This document shows, in pieces, positions 1-10,839 of a stretch of DNA of 64,000 nt. Below the pieces are notes generated by a model, which worked only from the letters and a program-made list of their open reading frames with translations, searched no databases and had not been told where the DNA came from. Numbering within the stretch: position 1 is the first letter of the stretch; each line of letters starts with the position of its first letter. The translations under genes were made by a program, and so were the position numbers. Source of the stretch: Skermanella sp. TT6 (GTDB lineage Bacteria > Pseudomonadota > Alphaproteobacteria > Azospirillales > Azospirillaceae); assembly GCF_016653635.2 (NCBI RefSeq), contig NZ_CP067420.1:1495501-1559500 (forward strand), in the 5' to 3' direction.

Positions 1-1
1 C

Positions 2-1696
2 GACGGCCCCGCGATCCTGCGGGAGACCAACGCCACCACGGTGGTGGAAGCCGGCTGGAGGGCCGAGGTCACCAACCGCGACCATCTCGTCATGACCCGC
101 GTCCAGGCCCTGCCGTCGCGCGTCGCGGTCGGCACGCGCGTCGATCCGGTCATGCTGGAAGTGTTCAACAACCTGTTCATGTCGATCGCGGAACAGATGG
201 GCGTGACGCTGGAGAACACCGCCTATTCGGTCAACATCAAGGAACGGCTCGACTTCTCCTGCGCGCTGTTCGACGCGGAGGGCGGCCTGATCGCCAACGC
301 GCCCCACATGCCGGTCCACCTGGGCTCCATGGGCGAGAGCGTGCGCGCCGTCATCCGCCGCCGCGGCGCTCCGGGCGGGTCGGGCGAGGCCAGGGGCATG
401 AATCCGGGCGACGCCTTCATGCTGAACGATCCCTACAACGGCGGAACCCACCTGCCGGACATCACGGTGGTCACCCCCGTGTTCGACGACGCCGGCCGCG
501 ACGTCCTGTTCTACGTCGCCTCGCGCGGCCACCATGCCGACGTCGGCGGCATCACCCCCGGCTCCATGCCGCCCGACAGCCGGACGATCGAGGAGGAGGG
601 GGTGCTGATCGACAATTTCATGCTGGTCGACGGCGGCGCCTTCCGGGAGGACGCCCTGCACGAACTCCTGACCTCGGGACGATTTCCAGTCCGCAACACG
701 GTCCAGAATGTCGGCGACCTGAAGGCCCAGCTTGCCGCCAACGAGAAGGGCGTGCAGGAGCTCCGCCGCATGGTGGATCATTTCGGGCTGGAAACGGTGA
801 CCGCCTATATGGGCCATGTCCAGGACAACGCGGAGGAGCAGGTCCGCCGCGTGCTCGGCGTCCTGAAGGACGGCAGCTTCGTCCAGCGCCTGGACAACGG
901 CGCCGAGATCCATGTCCGGATCTCCATCGACCGGGAGGAGCGCAGCGCCGTCATCGACTTCACCGGGACCAGCCCCCAGCTCGACGACAATTTCAATGCC
1001 CCCTCGGCCGTCTGCCGGGCGGCCGTGCTCTACGTCTTCCGGACGCTGGTGGACGACGACATCCCGATGAACGACGGCTGCCTGAAGCCGCTGCGCATCG
1101 TCATTCCCGAAGGCTCCATGCTGGCGCCGCGGTATCCCGCCGCCGTGGTCGCCGGCAACGTCGAGACCTCCCAATGCGTCACCGATGCGCTGTACGGGGC
1201 GCTCGGCGTCATGGCCGCGGCCCAGGGTACCATGAACAACTTCACCTTCGGCAACGACCGCTACCAGTATTACGAGACGATCTGCGGCGGGTCGGGCGCG
1301 GGGCCGGACTTCGACGGTACCGACGCCGTCCACACCCACATGACCAATTCCCGCCTGACCGACCCGGAGGTGCTGGAATGGCGTTTCCCGGTGCTGCTGG
1401 AATCGTTCCTGATCCGGAAAGGATCCGGCGGCCGGGGGCGGCACCGCGGCGGCGACGGTACCGTGCGGCGGATGCGCTTCCTGGAGCCCATGACCGCCGC
1501 GATCCTGTCCAACCACCGCGTGGTGCCGCCCTTCGGGCTGGAGGGCGGCGAGTCGGGCGAGCCGGGCAGCGCCCGGGTCGAGCGTGCCGACGGCGCCGTC
1601 CAGGCCCTTGGGCCGACCGAAAAGGTCGAGATGGGAGCCGGAGACGTCATGGTGATCGAAACGCCGAGCGGCGGAGGCTTCGGGCGGGCAGGGTGA
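2..1696 (+). CDS. Hydantoinase/5-oxoprolinase, HyuB part of a fused HyuA-HyuB protein (5' truncated)
   Basis: ATP-dependent hydrolase of cyclic amides (hydantoins or 5-oxoproline) in the cytoplasm. The frame is already open at base 2, and its first ~35 residues ([18 protein letters not shown] and onward) look like the extreme C-terminus of a HyuA/oxoprolinase A subunit. They run without a stop into a complete HyuB domain starting near [15 protein letters not shown]. This suggests a single fused polypeptide, as in OPLAH-type 5-oxoprolinases, with most of the A part outside the window. HyuB features include the [11 protein letters not shown] region, [11 protein letters not shown] and the glycine-rich C-terminal end ([12 protein letters not shown]). 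Internal starts such as base 41 would cut into conserved sequence. The substrate cannot be told from sequence. Confidence 0.88.
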   Translation, partial: DGPAILRETNATTVVEAGWRAEVTNRDHLVMTRVQALPSRVAVGTRVDPVMLEVFNNLFMSIAEQMGVTLENTAYSVNIKERLDFSCALFDAEGGLIANAPHMPVHLGSMGESVRAVIRRRGAPGGSGEARGMNPGDAFMLNDPYNGGTHLPDITVVTPVFDDAGRDVLFYVASRGHHADVGGITPGSMPPDSRTIEEEGVLIDNFMLVDGGAFREDALHELLTSGRFPVRNTVQNVGDLKAQLAANEKGVQELRRMVDHFGLETVTAYMGHVQDNAEEQVRRVLGVLKDGSFVQRLDNGAEIHVRISIDREERSAVIDFTGTSPQLDDNFNAPSAVCRAAVLYVFRTLVDDDIPMNDGCLKPLRIVIPEGSMLAPRYPAAVVAGNVETSQCVTDALYGALGVMAAAQGTMNNFTFGNDRYQYYETICGGSGAGPDFDGTDAVHTHMTNSRLTDPEVLEWRFPVLLESFLIRKGSGGRGRHRGGDGTVRRMRFLEPMTAAILSNHRVVPPFGLEGGESGEPGSARVERADGAVQALGPTEKVEMGAGDVMVIETPSGGGFGRAG

Positions 1697-1831
1697 GTCC
1701 TGCCTTCTCCCTGGTATTACCACCTGCGCGCATACCCTGCCGACCCTTGACCAAGTATTCTAGGATTTAAGATCAAGAAAGCCATGGGACTCTCAAGAAG
1801 TTCCAGGTGAAACAATCGGGAGGAGACACAT

Positions 1832-3082
1832 ATGTCTGGTCTGAGGACTTTCGTCGGTTGCCTTCTGCTTGGAACCTGCCTTGCCGGCGCGCCCGCGCTG
1901 GCCCAGGAGAACCTGAACCGCCTCCAGGATTTCCGGACCACCGGGACCGACCTGACGCTCAAGACGGTGCCCCAGGACCCGGCCAAGCTGGCACAGCTCC
2001 GCAAGAACCTGGAGAGGATCAAGCTTCCTCCCGGATTCAAGATCGACGTCTACGCGATCGTGCCCGACGCCAGGCACATGGCGGTCGGCCGCAATGTCGG
2101 CGCCGTCTATGTCGGGACCCGAAAGACCGACGTCTGGGCGGTGACCGACCGCGACAAGGACCGCCACGCGGAGGAGGTCAAGCGCTTCGCCCCCAGCGTC
2201 AATTTCAAGATCCCCAACGGCATGTGCATGAGCCCCGACGGCATCCTCTATGTCGCCGAGCATAACCGCGTGCTGGCCTTCCCGGCGGTGGAGTTCTTCT
2301 ACGAGGGTCCCGACGTCGCGGTGCAGGTCGTCAAGGAGCAGTTCCTGCCCAAGGAGGAGGAGCACTTCAACCACGGCGCCCGGGTCTGCACGATCGGCCC
2401 CGACAACAAGCTCTACGTCTCGCTGGGGCAGCCCTACAACGTCTGGCCCAACGAGAAGGGGTCGAACATGGACCCCTACGGCACCATCCAGCGCATGAAC
2501 CGGGACGGCACCGGGCAGGAGACCTATGCCCGCGGCATCCGCAACTCGGTCGGGATCGCCTTCAATCCCGCCGACAGGATCCTCTGGTTCACCGACAACC
2601 AGGTGGACGGCATGGGCGACGACATCCCGCCGGGCGAGATCAACCGGGTGACCCAGGCCGGCCAGAATTTCGGCCATCCCTGGTACGGCGGCGGCAAGGT
2701 CCGCACGGAGGACTGGTCGAAGGACGAGCCGCCGGCCGATCTCGTTTTCCCCGAAGTGGAGATGGATGCCCACGCGGCCGACCTGGGGCTGACCTTCTAC
2801 AGCGGCAGGATGTTCCCGGCGCAATACAGGGGCGGCATCTTCAGCGCCCAGCACGGCTCCTGGAACCGCACCACCCCGATCGGCGCCCGGATCATGTTCA
2901 CCCGGATCGGCGCCGACGGCAAGGCGGCGGGCACGGAAGTGTTCGCGTCGGGCTGGCTGGACGAAGAAACCGGGGAGTATCTCGGCCGCCCGGTCGATGT
3001 CCAGCAATACCTGGACGGCTCGCTCCTGGTCTCGGACGACACGGCCGGCGCGATCTACCGCATCTCCTACGAAGGCCAGTAA
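1832..3082 (+). CDS. PQQ-dependent sugar (sorbosone-type) dehydrogenase, exported
   Basis: 416 aa with a clear signal peptide (MSGLRTFVGCLLLGTCLAG, cleavage after about ALA-Q, residue 24), so it acts in the periplasm. The rest matches the soluble glucose/sorbosone dehydrogenase beta-propeller family: a GFKIDVYA start of the propeller, RGIRNSVGIAFNP, WFTDNQVDGMGDDIPPGEIN and a C-terminal HGSWNRT followed by GASGW-like repeats. Such enzymes oxidise aldoses or sorbosone with PQQ and pass electrons to the respiratory chain. The next gene, 65 bp downstream on the same strand, encodes a small c-type cytochrome and is the natural electron acceptor. An AGGAG-type ribosome binding site lies just before the ATG. 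The actual sugar substrate is unknown. Confidence 0.85.
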   Translation: MSGLRTFVGCLLLGTCLAGAPALAQENLNRLQDFRTTGTDLTLKTVPQDPAKLAQLRKNLERIKLPPGFKIDVYAIVPDARHMAVGRNVGAVYVGTRKTDVWAVTDRDKDRHAEEVKRFAPSVNFKIPNGMCMSPDGILYVAEHNRVLAFPAVEFFYEGPDVAVQVVKEQFLPKEEEHFNHGARVCTIGPDNKLYVSLGQPYNVWPNEKGSNMDPYGTIQRMNRDGTGQETYARGIRNSVGIAFNPADRILWFTDNQVDGMGDDIPPGEINRVTQAGQNFGHPWYGGGKVRTEDWSKDEPPADLVFPEVEMDAHAADLGLTFYSGRMFPAQYRGGIFSAQHGSWNRTTPIGARIMFTRIGADGKAAGTEVFASGWLDEETGEYLGRPVDVQQYLDGSLLVSDDTAGAIYRISYEGQ

Positions 3083-3147
3083 CGCCTGTCGCCCGGGGCG
3101 CGCCCGTCCGCGCCCCGGGATTTCCTGAAGCAGTTTCCGGGGTCGTC

Positions 3148-3465
3148 ATGAAGTTGCCTGCCGTCGCGCTGGCCTCCGCCATCGCGTTCACTCCCCTCGT
3201 CGCCGCCGCCCAGGCGTCCGCCCAGTCATCCAACGTCCCGAAGCTGGGCACCTGCATCACCTGCCACGGCCGCGACGGCATCGGGACCTCCCCGGTGTTC
3301 CCCAACCTGGCCGGCCAGAAATCCCTCTACATGGTCCAGCAGCTCGAGCTTTTCCGCAGCGGGGCGCGCAAGAGCGAGATGATGAACGTCGTCGCCAAGT
3401 CCCTGACCGATGCGGAGATCGAAGCGCTGGCGGCCTATTACGAAGGCCTGGATCCCGGCAAGTGA
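3148..3465 (+). CDS. Class I cytochrome c, periplasmic
   Basis: 105 aa. The N-terminus is a signal peptide (about residues 1-25, ending AQASAQ). A single heme-binding motif CITCH lies at residues 36-40, and Met76 or Met77 (KSEMMNVV) is the likely distal heme ligand. Size and pattern (NLAGQ, LYMVQQL, ALAAYYEGL) fit the cytochrome c553/c4-like class. It follows the PQQ-type dehydrogenase gene by 65 bp on the same strand, so I infer it takes electrons from that enzyme and delivers them to a terminal oxidase. Confidence 0.88.
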   Translation: MKLPAVALASAIAFTPLVAAAQASAQSSNVPKLGTCITCHGRDGIGTSPVFPNLAGQKSLYMVQQLELFRSGARKSEMMNVVAKSLTDAEIEALAAYYEGLDPGK

Positions 3466-3547
3466 GGATCCGCCCCACGGCTGTCCGGCACGAGGATTGC
3501 TGATCAACCATTGGGAACGTTACTAACGATCGTTTTCTCTTCCGGTT

Positions 3548-3637
3548 CGTCATCCGCGGGCTTGACCCGCGGATCTCAAGGCACGGAGGCTCCGATGCTT
3601 CCCGTGAAAGATGGCCGGATCAGGTCCGGCCATGACG
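3548..3637. repeat. REP-like intergenic element with two hairpins
   Basis: A 90-bp element bounded by CGTCAT (3548-3553) and its inverse ATGACG (3632-3637). It holds two perfect hairpins: TCCGCGGG/CCCGCGGA (3553-3573, 5-nt loop) and TGGCCGGA/TCCGGCCA (3612-3632, 5-nt loop). It lies in the only sizeable gap here (3466-3799), between the cytochrome c gene and the FAD-linked dehydrogenase; I see no gene in that gap. Elements of this type (gtcatCCGCGGGcttgaCCCGCGGAt ... GGCCGGAtcagGTCCGGCC) are common between genes of alphaproteobacteria. Confidence 0.75.
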
Positions 3638-3799
3638 AAAACGGAGTAATTTTATCTGCGACCAACCCTTTCGTAGCGCAAGCAATCGCCGCGCCGGACA
3701 GCCGTGGATCCGCTCCGTGAACTGGTAACACCACATGGCCTTGCGGCGGCGGACCGGCTCCCTTACGCTGCCGGAAAACGCCACCTTGAGGAAATCGCC

Positions 3800-5206
3800 A
3801 TGACCGCCCCCGCGCATGCCGTGGAGTCCCGCGCTCCCGCCGACGCAGCCCTGATCGAGGAGCTTCGAGCTCTGCTCGGCGACAGGTTGAGCACCTCGGC
3901 CGCGGTCCGGGAGCACCATGGCAAGGACGAGTCCTACCACCCCGTCGTCCCGCCCGACGCGGTCGCCTTCGTCCAAAGCACGGAGGAGGTCGCGGCCGTC
4001 GTCGCGGCCTGCGCCCGGCACGACACGCCGGTCATCCCGTTCGGCACCGGCACCTCGCTGGAAGGGGGCGTCGCGGCCCTTCGGGGCGGCGTCTGCATCG
4101 ACCTTTCCGGCATGAACGCCGTGCTGCGGGTCAGCCCGGAGGACCTGGACGTGACTGTCCAGGCCGGCGTCACCCGGAAGCAGCTGAACGAGCATCTGCG
4201 CGACACCGGCCTGTTCTTCCCGATCGACCCCGGCGCCGACGCCTCCCTGGGCGGCATGGCGTCGACCCGCGCGAGCGGCACCAACGCCGTGCGCTACGGC
4301 ACCATGCGGGAGAACGTGCTGGGTCTGACGGTGGTGATGGCCGACGGCCGCATCGTCCGGACCGGCGGGCGTGCCCGCAAGTCCGCCGCCGGCTACGACC
4401 TGACCCGCCTGTTCGTCGGCGCCGAGGGCACCCTGGGCGTCATCACCGAGGTGACCCTGCGCCTCTACGGCATCCCGGAGGCGGTCTCCGCGGCGGTCTG
4501 CCCGTTCCCGACCATCAAGGACGCGGTCGATACCGTCATCGCGACGATCCAGTCCGGCATTCCCGTGGCCCGCATCGAGCTGCTGGACGAGGTCCAGATG
4601 GGCGCGGTCGTCGCCTACAGCAAACTGGACTACGCGGTCGCCCCGACCCTGTTCTTCGAGTTCCACGGGACCGAGGCCGGCGTCAAGGAGCAGGCCGAGA
4701 TGGTCTCCGCCATCGCGGAGGAGTTCGGCGGCACCGATTTCCAGTGGGCGGCCCGCCCGGAGGACCGCTCCCGCCTGTGGCAGGCCCGGCACGAGGCCTA
4801 CTACGCGGCGCTGGCGCTCCGTCCCGGCTCCAAGGGCTGGCCGACCGACGTCTGCGTGCCGATCTCCCGCCTCGCCGAATGCATCGTCGACACCAAGGCC
4901 GACATCGCGGCCTCCAGCCTGACGGCGCCCCTGGTCGGCCATGTCGGCGACGGCAACTTCCATCTGGTCTACCTGGTCGATCCCGCCAACCCGGCCGAAC
5001 TCGCGGAAGCCGCGGAGCTGAACGAGCGCATGGTGATGCGCGCGCTCGCCATGGGCGGCACCTGCACGGGCGAGCACGGCGTCGGCTACGGCAAGATGCA
5101 CTTCCTGCCCGCCGAGCACGGCGAGGCGGTCAGCGTCATGCGCATGGTCAAGCAGTCGCTCGACCCGAAGAACATCATGAACCCGGGCAAGGTGATCCGG
5201 GTGTGA
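3800..5206 (+). CDS. FAD-linked oxidase, D-lactate dehydrogenase/GlcD type
   Basis: 468 aa. N-terminal FAD-binding (PCMH-type) domain with IPFGTGTSLEGG and the GADASLGGMASTRASGTNA block. The C-terminal FAD-oxidase domain carries HVGDGNFH and GGTCTGEHGVGYGK. This places it with cytosolic D-lactate dehydrogenases and glycolate oxidase subunit GlcD, which oxidise D-2-hydroxyacids. I chose the ATG at 3800 because GAGGAA (3788-3793) sits six bases upstream; an upstream in-frame start at 3704 would add 32 unconserved residues. It stands alone with no glcE/glcF neighbours, which favours the single-subunit D-lactate dehydrogenase reading. It converges with the histidine kinase gene. Confidence 0.88.
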   Translation: MTAPAHAVESRAPADAALIEELRALLGDRLSTSAAVREHHGKDESYHPVVPPDAVAFVQSTEEVAAVVAACARHDTPVIPFGTGTSLEGGVAALRGGVCIDLSGMNAVLRVSPEDLDVTVQAGVTRKQLNEHLRDTGLFFPIDPGADASLGGMASTRASGTNAVRYGTMRENVLGLTVVMADGRIVRTGGRARKSAAGYDLTRLFVGAEGTLGVITEVTLRLYGIPEAVSAAVCPFPTIKDAVDTVIATIQSGIPVARIELLDEVQMGAVVAYSKLDYAVAPTLFFEFHGTEAGVKEQAEMVSAIAEEFGGTDFQWAARPEDRSRLWQARHEAYYAALALRPGSKGWPTDVCVPISRLAECIVDTKADIAASSLTAPLVGHVGDGNFHLVYLVDPANPAELAEAAELNERMVMRALAMGGTCTGEHGVGYGKMHFLPAEHGEAVSVMRMVKQSLDPKNIMNPGKVIRV

Positions 5207-5267
5207 GTTCCAGCGATCCCGGTTGAAACCCGCGGCCCGGTCCCGGCCGCATCGCCCGGCCGCATCT

Positions 5268-8200
5268 CTATGAGGCCGCCCGCGAGGTCTTCCGCCATCC
5301 GGCGATCGTCGCCTCGCACTCGTCGATCGCCTCCGCGATCTGGTCGCCCGCGCCGTCCGCGGGCATCTGTCCGACTTCCACCGCCTTGGCCAGCCGGCGC
5401 AGCCGCTCCAGGCCGAAATTGGCGGCCAGCCCGTGCAGGCTGTGGGCGGCGCCCACGGCCTCGGCACGGTTGTCGCCGGCCGCGCGCAGGCGCGCCAGTT
5501 CGCGCCGGGCCGCGTCGGGAACCACCGCCAGCATCGCGTCCAGGTTCTCCCGGCCGACCGCCCGGGTGAGTTCGCTCAGCTTCGCCGCCATGCCGGCAGC
5601 ACCGTCGGCCTCCCCCGTCGGCGCGGCCGCCTCGCAGCGGTCGACCAGATCGACGATCACGGCGGACAGCCTCGCCCATTCGATGGGCTTGGTGAGGAAC
5701 CCGTCCAGCCCGGCCGCGGCATAGGTTTCGCGGTTCTCCGGCATCGCGTCCGCCGTCAGCGCCACGATCGGCACCGACCGGAACGGCGGGTCCAGCTCGC
5801 GGATCGCCCGCGCCGCCGCCGGGCCGTCCATCACCGGCATCTGCATGTCCATCAGCACGATGTCGAACCGCTCGCGCGCCGCCGCCTCCAGGGCCAGCTG
5901 CCCGTTCGAGACCGCCTCGACCGAGTGGCCCATGCGCTGGAGCCCCGTCGAGATCATCATCCTGTTGATGTCGCTGTCCTCCGCCAGCAGCACCCGGCAG
6001 GCCCGCGACGCTTCCGGCACCGTGCGCGACGGCCGCGGGGAGGCTGTCGGCAACACCGCGGTTTCGGCCCGGATGGTGAACCGGAACGCGGAGCCGCCGC
6101 CTGGGGAGCTCCGGACCCCGATCTCCCCGCCCATGGCCGTGACCAGGCGGCGGCAGATCGCGAGCCCCAGGCCGGTCCCGCCGAACCGCCGGGTGGTCGA
6201 GCTGTCGGCCTGGACGAACGCCTCGAACAGGCGCGCCTGCTCTTCCTGCGTCATGCCGATGCCGGTATCGACGACCTCGAAGGACAGTTCCGGCCCGCCG
6301 CCGGGCTCCAGCGCGCCTCCCCGGTCGGCCAGCACGGTGATCCGCCCGCGCTCCGTGAACTTGATCGCGTTGCCGACCAGGTTGAACAGCACCTGGCGCA
6401 GCCGCGTCGGGTCGCCCCGGACGACGGCCGGCATCCTGCTGCCCACCGTGACATGGAGCCCGACGCCCTTCGCCGACGCCCGTGCCGCGAACAGCCGGAC
6501 CACCTCGTCGATCACGTCCCGGGGCCGGTACTCGATCGTCTCCAGCCGGAGCTGCCCGGCCTCGATCTTCGAGAAGTCCAGGATGTCGTTCAGGATGTTC
6601 ATCAGTGCGCCGGCCGAGGTGCGCAGCACCTCGACGAAGCCCTGCTGCTCCTCCGGCAGGTCGCCGCCCAGCAGCAGGTCGATCATCCCCAGCACGCCGG
6701 TCATGGGGGTCCGAAGCTCATGGCTCATCATCGCCAGGAACTGGGACTTCGCCCGGTTGGCCGCCTCCGCCCGCTCGCGCTGCTCGTCCGCGTCGCGCCG
6801 GGCCTGCTCCAGCTCGTCCTCGAACCGCTTGCGGTCGGTCACGTCGATCACGGTGACCTGGAGCGCCGGCTCGCCCATCCAGTCGACCACCCGGCCCTGG
6901 ACGTCGACCCAGATCAGCGCGCCGTCCTTGCGCAGGTGCGGCTCGCGCGCGCCCAGCGCGTCGGTATCGGAACCGTCCATCAGGCCGGCCAGGCCCGCGG
7001 CCGCCTCGGCGCGGCGATCCTCCGTCAGCAGCGCCAGCAGCGAGGGCAGGGCCATGACCTCGTCGGCCGACCCGTAGCCGTGCATCCGCGCGAAGGCGCC
7101 GTTGACGAACAGGGGGCGGAAGCCGCGGTGGATCACGATGCCCTGGATCGATCCCTCGATCAGGTCGCGGAACCGGGCCTCGCTCTCCGCCAAGGCCTTC
7201 TCGGCCTCCCGCCGGTGCGTGATGTCCACCGACGAGCCGATCAGCAGGCGGCGTTCGCCCAGCACCTCGACATGCTTGTGGGCCAGCAGGGTGCGGGTTT
7301 TCCCGCCGATCTCCAGGTCGATGACCGAATTCAGCAGGGCGCCCTCCTGGAGCACCTGCCGGTCCTCCAGGTCAAGCCGCTCGGCGGTCTGCGCATCGAA
7401 GATATCGTAGGCCGTCCGCCCGATCAGCGAGTCCTTGTCGCGCTGGATGTAGTTGGCGAAATGGCGGTTGAACAGAACGAAGCGCCGCGCCTCGTCCTTG
7501 ACGAAGACGTTCACCGGGATCGCGTCGAGGATCGCCTCTGTAAGCTGCGCCTGCTCGCGCAGCCTGCGTTCCTGGTCCTTCATCCAGGTGATGTCGCTCC
7601 GCGTCCCGACGATGCCGCCGTCGCGCGTGCGGCGCTCCTCGATCCGCAGCCAGCGGCCGTCGTCCAGCCGGCGCTCGATCCGGGTGCCGGGGTTCTCGTG
7701 GACCTCCATGCGGTCGCGGATCCAGCCGTCGATCCCGCCGGGATGCCCGGTCGCCTCGTCCGGCCGCGCCTTCTCGGCATAGAGCCTCAGGATCTCGGCG
7801 AAGCTCATGCCGGGCCGGAAGGCGTCCGGCGCCATGCCGTAGATGGTGCTGTAGCGTTCGTTGCAGATCACCATCCTGTCGTCGGCGTCGAACAGGACGA
7901 AGCCGTCGGGAATCGCGTCGATGGCCTCGCGCAGGCGCTGCTCGGCCCGCCGCGCCGCTTCCTCCGAACATTTCTGCTGGGTGATGTCGGTGTGTGCGCC
8001 GACCATGCGCACGGCCTTCCCGCCGGCATCCAGCACATGGATCGCCCGGCTGTAGATATAGACGACATGCCCGCGCTTGTGCCGGAACCGCTGGACCGTC
8101 TCGAATCCGTCCACCCGGCCGGAATTGTAGTCCTCGACCAGCCGGAGCGCTTCCGCCTTGTCCTCGGGCAGGATCAGCTCGCCCCAGGCCTCCAGCGTGT

Positions 8201-8774
8201 TCGGGATCTCATGGTCCGCATATCCCAGCTGCGCCTTCCACTGGGGAGAGAACCAGATCCGCCCGGTCCGCAGGTCCCAGTCCCAGATGCCGTCGCGCCC
8301 GGCCTGGAGGGCCAGGGTCAGAAGTTCCCGGCTGTCCAGCAGCTCGCGCTCGACCCGCTTGGCCTCCGTGATATCGGCGAAGGTCACGGCGAAGCCGTCC
8401 TCCAGCCGTGCCGCCCGGATCGTGAACCAGCTCCGGATGCCGTCATGGTCGTACCAGCGCTCGCCTTCCCAAGGCTCGCCGCTCTCCACCACGCCGACAT
8501 AGGCGTCGAACAGGCCGTCGATGCGGTTGCCGGGCATTTCCTCGAGCAGCCGCTGGCCGATCAGGGTGAGCGCCGGCCGGCCGATCATCGCTTCCGCCGC
8601 GGCGTTGACCAGCACCCATTCGAAATCGATGATGCGCCCCTCCGGGTCCCGGACCGAGCGGAAGGCCATCAGCCCGATGAACGCGCTGTCGAGCATGCCC
8701 TGGAGCAGGCGCGCATAGTGCCTCTCGTCGGGAGCGATGCCGTCCTTCGGATCTTTCGACTCTAGCGTATGCAT
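5268..8774 (-). CDS. Hybrid sensor histidine kinase with five PAS domains, receiver and Hpt
   Basis: 1168 aa from the chosen ATG. No membrane segment or signal peptide is visible, so it is probably cytoplasmic. In order: five PAS/PAC modules between about residues 15 and 650 (PAC ends such as VTFADIT, GAHTDIT, GTRSDIT, SSVDIT, VTVIDVT), a short coiled coil, and HisKA with SHELRTPM. Then come a HATPase domain ([28 protein letters not shown]), a receiver ([24 protein letters not shown]) and a C-terminal Hpt domain with the phosphohistidine motif [12 protein letters not shown]. This is a full phosphorelay on one chain. An upstream in-frame ATG at 8906 would add 44 low-complexity residues; I prefer 8774 but the start is uncertain. 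No response regulator lies nearby, so the output is unknown. Confidence 0.9.
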   Translation of the reverse strand: MHTLESKDPKDGIAPDERHYARLLQGMLDSAFIGLMAFRSVRDPEGRIIDFEWVLVNAAAEAMIGRPALTLIGQRLLEEMPGNRIDGLFDAYVGVVESGEPWEGERWYDHDGIRSWFTIRAARLEDGFAVTFADITEAKRVERELLDSRELLTLALQAGRDGIWDWDLRTGRIWFSPQWKAQLGYADHEIPNTLEAWGELILPEDKAEALRLVEDYNSGRVDGFETVQRFRHKRGHVVYIYSRAIHVLDAGGKAVRMVGAHTDITQQKCSEEAARRAEQRLREAIDAIPDGFVLFDADDRMVICNERYSTIYGMAPDAFRPGMSFAEILRLYAEKARPDEATGHPGGIDGWIRDRMEVHENPGTRIERRLDDGRWLRIEERRTRDGGIVGTRSDITWMKDQERRLREQAQLTEAILDAIPVNVFVKDEARRFVLFNRHFANYIQRDKDSLIGRTAYDIFDAQTAERLDLEDRQVLQEGALLNSVIDLEIGGKTRTLLAHKHVEVLGERRLLIGSSVDITHRREAEKALAESEARFRDLIEGSIQGIVIHRGFRPLFVNGAFARMHGYGSADEVMALPSLLALLTEDRRAEAAAGLAGLMDGSDTDALGAREPHLRKDGALIWVDVQGRVVDWMGEPALQVTVIDVTDRKRFEDELEQARRDADEQRERAEAANRAKSQFLAMMSHELRTPMTGVLGMIDLLLGGDLPEEQQGFVEVLRTSAGALMNILNDILDFSKIEAGQLRLETIEYRPRDVIDEVVRLFAARASAKGVGLHVTVGSRMPAVVRGDPTRLRQVLFNLVGNAIKFTERGRITVLADRGGALEPGGGPELSFEVVDTGIGMTQEEQARLFEAFVQADSSTTRRFGGTGLGLAICRRLVTAMGGEIGVRSSPGGGSAFRFTIRAETAVLPTASPRPSRTVPEASRACRVLLAEDSDINRMMISTGLQRMGHSVEAVSNGQLALEAAARERFDIVLMDMQMPVMDGPAAARAIRELDPPFRSVPIVALTADAMPENRETYAAAGLDGFLTKPIEWARLSAVIVDLVDRCEAAAPTGEADGAAGMAAKLSELTRAVGRENLDAMLAVVPDAARRELARLRAAGDNRAEAVGAAHSLHGLAANFGLERLRRLAKAVEVGQMPADGAGDQIAEAIDECEATIAGWRKTSRAAS

Positions 8775-9110
8775 CTTCTGCAGGTTTGCCCCGGAACTGC
8801 TCGATGGTCGATTGCGGGATAATGAACCGCCGGAGAGTGGAAGCCCAGCCGGCGAATCGCCGGACAGGCAGTCCGAACGCCGGCCTGTTCCGCTTGGCGC
8901 CCCCATGCCGAGCGAGATGGTACCTCAAAAGGCAAAGACCGAGATAGATCTACCAGCATACTGTCAATATCAAACTCGCGAAGGACATACTGCCCAGGTG
9001 CGGCATAAGCTGACCCGGCGCGGCTGCCGCTCCCTCGCCGCTTGTTCCCGGGCGAGGCTGTGGTAAAACCCCGGTCAATCGACGACACCATCTCCCGGGG
9101 GAACCAGTCC
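8775..9110. other. Divergent intergenic region, histidine kinase / fumC
   Basis: 336 bp between two divergently read genes. The middle (about 8930-8990) is distinctly richer in A+T than its surroundings and probably holds the promoters of both genes. I see no small gene, RNA gene or hairpin terminator in it. If the kinase starts at 8906 instead, part of this stretch is coding. Confidence 0.5.
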
Positions 9111-10511
9111 ATGGCCGACAAGCCAGCGTTTCGCACCGAATCCGACAGTTTCGGTCCCATCGAAGTCCCGGCCGACCGCTACTGGGGCGCTCAGACCCAG
9201 CGGTCGCTGCAGAACTTCAAGATCGGCGGCGAGCGCATGCCGGCTCCCCTGGTCCGCGCCCTGGGCATCCAGAAGAAGGCCGCGGCGATGGCCAACATGT
9301 CGCTCGGCGTGCTGGACGCCAAGGTCGGACAGGCCATGCTCGACGCGGCGGAGGAAGTCATCGACGGCACGCTGATCGACCATTTCCCGCTGGTGGTCTG
9401 GCAGACCGGCTCCGGCACCCAGACCAACATGAACGCCAACGAGGTGATCTCGAACCGCGCGATCGAACTCCTGGGCGGCGAGATGGGCTCCAAGAAGCCG
9501 GTCCATCCCAACGACCACGTCAACATGGGCCAGTCGTCCAACGACAGCTTCCCGACCGCCATGCACATCGCCGCGGTCGAGCAGGTCCACCACGAGCTGG
9601 TGCCCTCGCTGGAGCACCTGCATTCGGCCCTGGACGCCAAGGCGAAGGAGTTCGCCGAGATCGTCAAGATCGGCCGTACCCACCTCCAGGACGCGACGCC
9701 GCTGACCCTCGGACAGGAGTTCTCGGGCTACGCGACCCAGGTCGCCTACGGCATCGAGCGGGTCAAGGGCATCCTGCCGCGCCTGCTGCAGCTGGCCCAG
9801 GGCGGCACCGCGGTCGGCACCGGCCTGAACGCCAAGAAGGGCTTCGCCGAGGAATTCGCGAGGAACGTCGAGCAGATCACCGGCCTTCCCTTCGTCACCG
9901 CGCCGAACAAGTTCGAGGCGCTGGCCGCCCACGACGCGCTGGTCGAAGGCTCGGGCGCGCTGAACACCGTGGCGGTCTCCCTGTTCAAGATCGCCAACGA
10001 CATCCGCCTGCTGGGGTCCGGACCGCGCTGCGGCATCGGCGAGATCAGCCTGCCGGAGAACGAGCCCGGCTCGTCGATCATGCCGGGCAAGGTCAACCCG
10101 ACCCAGTCGGAGGCCATGACCATGGTCTGCGCCCACGTCATGGGGAACCATACCGCGGTCACCTTCGCCGGCGCCAACGGCCATTTCGAGCTGAACGTCT
10201 TCAAGCCGGTCATCATCTACAACTTCCTGCAATCGGTCCGGCTGCTGGCCGACGCCGCGCGCAGCTTCACCGACAACTGCGTGGTCGGGATCGAGGTCAA
10301 CGTCGATCGCGTGACCAAGCTGATGAACGAGTCGCTGATGCTGGTGACGGCGCTCAACCCGCATATCGGCTACGACAACGCCGCCAAGATCGCCAAGAAG
10401 GCGCACAAGGAAGGCACCACCCTGGTCGAGGCCGGCGTGGCGCTCGGCCTGCTGACGCCGGAGCAGTTCAGCCAGTGGGTCCGCCCGCTGGACATGATCG
10501 GCCCGCGCTGA
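9111..10511 (+). CDS. fumC: Fumarate hydratase, class II
   Basis: 466 aa, normal length for the oxygen-stable, iron-free class II fumarase that interconverts fumarate and L-malate in the TCA cycle. Conserved blocks are visible: [46 protein letters not shown] and the superfamily signature [11 protein letters not shown]. The start at 9111 is preceded by GGGGGAA and gives the usual N-terminus ([19 protein letters not shown]); an upstream in-frame start at 9042 would add 23 unconserved residues. It is transcribed away from the histidine kinase gene and followed by an unrelated RHH/DUF599 pair. Confidence 0.96.
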   Translation: MADKPAFRTESDSFGPIEVPADRYWGAQTQRSLQNFKIGGERMPAPLVRALGIQKKAAAMANMSLGVLDAKVGQAMLDAAEEVIDGTLIDHFPLVVWQTGSGTQTNMNANEVISNRAIELLGGEMGSKKPVHPNDHVNMGQSSNDSFPTAMHIAAVEQVHHELVPSLEHLHSALDAKAKEFAEIVKIGRTHLQDATPLTLGQEFSGYATQVAYGIERVKGILPRLLQLAQGGTAVGTGLNAKKGFAEEFARNVEQITGLPFVTAPNKFEALAAHDALVEGSGALNTVAVSLFKIANDIRLLGSGPRCGIGEISLPENEPGSSIMPGKVNPTQSEAMTMVCAHVMGNHTAVTFAGANGHFELNVFKPVIIYNFLQSVRLLADAARSFTDNCVVGIEVNVDRVTKLMNESLMLVTALNPHIGYDNAAKIAKKAHKEGTTLVEAGVALGLLTPEQFSQWVRPLDMIGPR

Positions 10512-10608
10512 CGCCACTTGCACCCGCCCGACGGCTCCTTCTCCCCAGGGGGAAGGCGCCGGCGGGCGGCACCCTCCGGCCTCCCAGGGCGGCAATCTCG
10601 GAAGGTTC

Positions 10609-10839
10609 ATGGACAGCGCGATCAGGAAACGGTCGGTCACCATCGCCGGACACTCGACCAGCGTTTCGCTCGAGGCCGCCTTCTGGGACGCGCTCAAGGA
10701 CATCGCGGCTTCCCGGGGAGTTTCGGTCAACGGCCTGATCGAGCAGATCGACGAGGGCCGCTCCGGCAACCTGTCCAGCGCCATCCGGGTCTTCGTCCTC
10801 GCCGAAGTCTCCAGGCTCCGATCCCCCGAAGGGCAATGA
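10609..10839 (+). CDS. Ribbon-helix-helix domain protein
   Basis: 76 aa, a small putative DNA-binding protein. The N-terminal beta strand (RKRSVTIAGHSTSVSLE) followed by two helices (AFWDALKDIAASRG and VNGLIEQIDEG) fits the RHH_4 family common in alphaproteobacteria. GGAAGG lies just before the ATG. Its stop overlaps the start of the next gene (ATGA at 10836-10839), so the two are translationally coupled. The target is unknown; autoregulation of this small operon is only a guess. Confidence 0.75.
   Translation: MDSAIRKRSVTIAGHSTSVSLEAAFWDALKDIAASRGVSVNGLIEQIDEGRSGNLSSAIRVFVLAEVSRLRSPEGQ

Noticed and set aside
10547-10566. Terminator after fumC
   Set aside because: CCTTCTCCCC and GGGGGAAGG can pair, but there is almost no loop and no T-run, and the downstream pair has its own ribosome binding site; too weak to call.
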